The position numbers and the translations under genes were made by a program. From an uncultured Spirochaetia bacterium (GTDB taxonomy: Bacteria; Spirochaetota; Spirochaetia; CAKZLE01), in contig CAKZLE010000026.1 in assembly GCA_937125225.1 (NCBI GenBank), positions 1 to 64,000 on the forward strand: 64,000 bases of DNA, in the 5' to 3' direction. A model generated the notes under the pieces. It saw only the letters and a list, made by a program, of their open reading frames with translations. It made no database searches and was not told the origin of the DNA. How positions within the stretch are numbered: position 1 is the first letter of the stretch; each line of letters begins with the position of its first letter. Of this stretch, positions 62,442 through 64,000 are shown piece by piece.

Positions 62442-62813
62442 ATGGGGTTACAAATTACACTCTTACAGCAGGACTCAAAGATCTTTCATGAACAAGTAAA
62501 TGCCTATTGGCATGTATCAGAAGTGAATATTGATGTTACTTCGGATTCTGTTCAGTACCGGTTAAGTGCTTATGCTTCAAGGGATGCAGCATTAGCAGAT
62601 GAAGAGGTCTATCATGCATCATTTGATGATTTATCCCTTCCGGATATTGCACGATCTACATGGCTCTATACGGCAATACAATCAGCTGTATTATCTGATC
62701 TGGAGATCGACGGGGGGATATCACGGGATAACGTGATCACTGCACTTTACCAATACATTAAAGCAAGCATCCCATTCTTTATGGATGCCATTGATATCTT
62801 TGAGGAGGAATAG
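62442..62813 (+). CDS. Tail-associated hypothetical protein
   Basis: 123 aa from the ATG at 62442 (AGGAGG 5 nt upstream). Beta-strand-rich start (GLQITLLQQDSKIFHEQVNAYWHVSEVNIDVTS), then helices. Common right after tip genes in such prophages; function unassigned. Confidence 0.65.
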   Translation: MGLQITLLQQDSKIFHEQVNAYWHVSEVNIDVTSDSVQYRLSAYASRDAALADEEVYHASFDDLSLPDIARSTWLYTAIQSAVLSDLEIDGGISRDNVITALYQYIKASIPFFMDAIDIFEEE

Positions 62814-62816
62814 CGT

Positions 62817-63083
62817 TTGATTGACCTGACAAGATTATTAACTACATTAGCAGCTACCGGAACAACAGCCTTGATCGGGGGACTCATTACCATGCTTATC
62901 AGGATTTCAAGTGATCTGAAGACGATGAGAAAACGGGGAGAGGATCGTATGCATGAGAATCGGCTTCTATTCAAAGGAATGCTGGGATTAATTGATGCGG
63001 TGAGAACCGGGAAGTGTAATGGGAATATATCCCATGTAGAAGAAGAGATTAAAGAATATCTCAATGAAACTGCGATTCAATAG
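62817..63083 (+). CDS. Small membrane protein, holin-like
   Basis: 88 aa, TTG start with GGAGGA just upstream (coupled to the previous stop). One N-terminal membrane helix (LLTTLAATGTTALIGGLITMLI), then a charged helix with GMLGLIDAVRTGKCNGNISHVEEEIKEYL, a motif common in small phage membrane proteins near lysis genes. Holin role is inferred. Confidence 0.6.
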   Translation: MIDLTRLLTTLAATGTTALIGGLITMLIRISSDLKTMRKRGEDRMHENRLLFKGMLGLIDAVRTGKCNGNISHVEEEIKEYLNETAIQ

Positions 63084-63092
63084 GAGGAATGC

Positions 63093-63419
63093 ATGGCACA
63101 GATAGAGAATATGAGAAGAGATATCCAGATGATAGAGGATACCGGGGATAAAGTACTAGCCCCAGGGGAAAGTATGATCATCGGGATGTACAACCGTCCA
63201 GGATCGGTGCAGGTTTCTATTGATACTACGGCCTCCTATATGGTTAGTGTGACTCAAGCCCGGCAATCAAAGGTGGTGGGGGATACCGCCGTATTTGTTC
63301 CGGTAGAAGGTGAAGATCTAATCGATGATGCAGATTTCTATATCAAACATGGTGGCTTCATTAAAGTTGAGAATAGAGCTACATCTGCTGGATCTATTGC
63401 CGTAGATTGGAGGGTGTAG
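63093..63419 (+). CDS. Phage tail-region hypothetical protein
   Basis: 108 aa, beta-rich (SMIIGMYNRPGSVQVSIDTTASYMVSVTQA), no named domain. GGAGG precedes the ATG. Probably a tail accessory. Confidence 0.6.
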   Translation: MAQIENMRRDIQMIEDTGDKVLAPGESMIIGMYNRPGSVQVSIDTTASYMVSVTQARQSKVVGDTAVFVPVEGEDLIDDADFYIKHGGFIKVENRATSAGSIAVDWRV

Positions 63420-63423
63420 TTCT

Positions 63424-64000
63424 GTGAGAAATTGTAGCATGACTGAATGCCTCATTGAACAGGGCCCATTGATCACCAGGATGCAGGGATCGATTCCTCG
63501 CATCGTATTTCCTGGGCTTATAATCTCATTACAGGCAAGTAATATTCAATCATCAGAGATAGATGCCGTTTGTTATGGAAATGGCAAATATCTCTGTGGA
63601 GGGGAGTCTCAATGGATTCATACCTCCAATGATCTGATTACTTGGGGAAATGGTGTGTATGTTGGGGGATCGGTTTACTTCATTATCTGGATCGAGGAGC
63701 TTTCCCTGTATGTAGCAGGATTATCAAACGGGAAGGTTATCACTTCTCCAAATGCAATTACCTGGACTACGGTGATTCAGTTACCGAGCTATGTTTGGGC
63801 TCTTAGCTATATCAACGGGAAACTCTTTGCTTGTTGTAAGAACGGGTATGTCTATTATGCTTTAGGGAGTGATCTGAGCAACTGGGAGCACGGAATCCTT
63901 CATGAAAACCAATGTGTACCGACCTTTATAACCTATGGCGGAGGCAGGTATATAGCATCAAATGAGAATGGAAAACTCTATCTTTCATCAGATGGCCATA
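63424..64000 (+). CDS. Partial propeller-like tail/fibre protein (runs off the window)
   Basis: Open from the GTG at 63424 (GGAGGG 9 nt upstream; an ATG at 63439 is possible) to the window end, at least 192 aa. Repeats of the type GNGKYLCGGESQWIHTSNDL...WGNGVYVGGS, GKVITSPNAITWTTV and YGGGRYIASNENGKLYLSSDG look like beta-propeller blades used in phage tail proteins. The end is missing. Confidence 0.7.
   Translation, partial: MRNCSMTECLIEQGPLITRMQGSIPRIVFPGLIISLQASNIQSSEIDAVCYGNGKYLCGGESQWIHTSNDLITWGNGVYVGGSVYFIIWIEELSLYVAGLSNGKVITSPNAITWTTVIQLPSYVWALSYINGKLFACCKNGYVYYALGSDLSNWEHGILHENQCVPTFITYGGGRYIASNENGKLYLSSDGH

Larger units (their letters stand above)
30621..64000. mobile_element. Integrated siphovirus-like prophage (right end beyond the window)
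   Basis: Modules run in phage order: repressor and lysogenic cargo leftward (30621-36480), early regulators and replication (36578-40049), integrase (40196-41203), Dam and cargo (41754-46816), packaging (46878-49591), HK97-type head (49588-53556), connectors (53822-55274), tail tube, chaperone, tape measure and tip (55292-62433), and a small membrane protein plus distal genes. Lysis genes and attR are not seen, so it extends past 64000. Two AT-rich blocks (30.6-35.7 kb and 42.8-46.8 kb) stand out as cargo. The left boundary is approximate. Confidence 0.85.

Noticed and set aside
1-64000. CRISPR arrays
   Set aside because: No regularly spaced direct repeats of 24-40 bp seen on reading both strands.

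Overview
This window is a bacterial chromosome segment (about 1 to 30,000) followed by most of an integrated siphophage-type prophage (about 30,600 to the window end, still open at 64,000). Base composition is moderate, around the low 40s % GC by eye. Some chromosomal products fit an anaerobic or facultative diderm: an iron-sulfur flavoprotein, a lipoprotein CotH, hybrid sensor kinases and a 7-TM LuxR regulator. My best guess is a spirochaete-like organism. That is a weak inference, because no rRNA or universal marker lies here.

Chromosomal part. 243-1277 holds an Isf-type flavoprotein and a convergent MarR repressor with its own inverted-repeat operator. 1396-10217 is a leftward block with a beta-lactamase-fold hydrolase, a very large secreted membrane-anchored protein with a GH114/TM1410-like barrel, and a CotH-kinase lipoprotein; it looks like a surface or exopolysaccharide locus. 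10478-18458 carries a DMT transporter, a wrecked IS3-family element, a DUF4287/DUF5655 protein, homoserine dehydrogenase, a CGGC protein, and a two-gene sensor cassette (SsuA/NMT1-like binding protein plus hybrid kinase, with no permease or ATPase). 18598-29869 carries a GNAT protein, a VOC protein, a methyltransferase, a VWA protein paired with a macrodomain-HTH protein that has lost its ADP-ribose-binding half, a phytoene-desaturase-like oxidoreductase, a second hybrid kinase, a CPBP protease and a membrane LuxR regulator.

Prophage. The left end carries an AT-rich, tightly packed LlaI-like restriction-modification operon (bifunctional m6A methyltransferase, McrB-like GTPase, DUF2357/PD-(D/E)XK nuclease) next to a CI/LexA-type repressor. 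Rightward from a probable leaderless promoter come a ribbon-helix-helix protein, an excisionase-like HTH protein, several small genes, a tRNA-like element, an AntA/KilAC antirepressor, a winged-helix replication protein, a tyrosine recombinase in the middle of the prophage, a DUF4406 protein and a Dam methylase. A second AT-rich cargo block (42,767-46,832) then encodes two adjacent SIR2-family proteins: a 515-aa SIR2 protein and a 781-aa SIR2-STAND (Avs5/DSR1-like) protein. Each has its own promoter. After it comes the standard late module: HNH, TerS, TerL, portal fused to a MuF-like domain, HK97 protease, capsid, connectors, tail tube, tail-assembly chaperone, tape measure, tip, small membrane protein and a truncated propeller-like protein.

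Main points. (1) The SIR2 / SIR2-STAND pair is cargo between dam and HNH and is a candidate two-effector NAD-depleting defence unit. (2) The tail chaperone has a canonical -1 slippery heptamer, C CCT TTA at 57045-57051, leading into a 100-codon extension that ends inside the tape-measure start. (3) The RM operon at the left end has the LlaI gene layout. (4) A tRNA-like structure lies at 37434-37526. (5) Two prophage genes appear to be leaderless.
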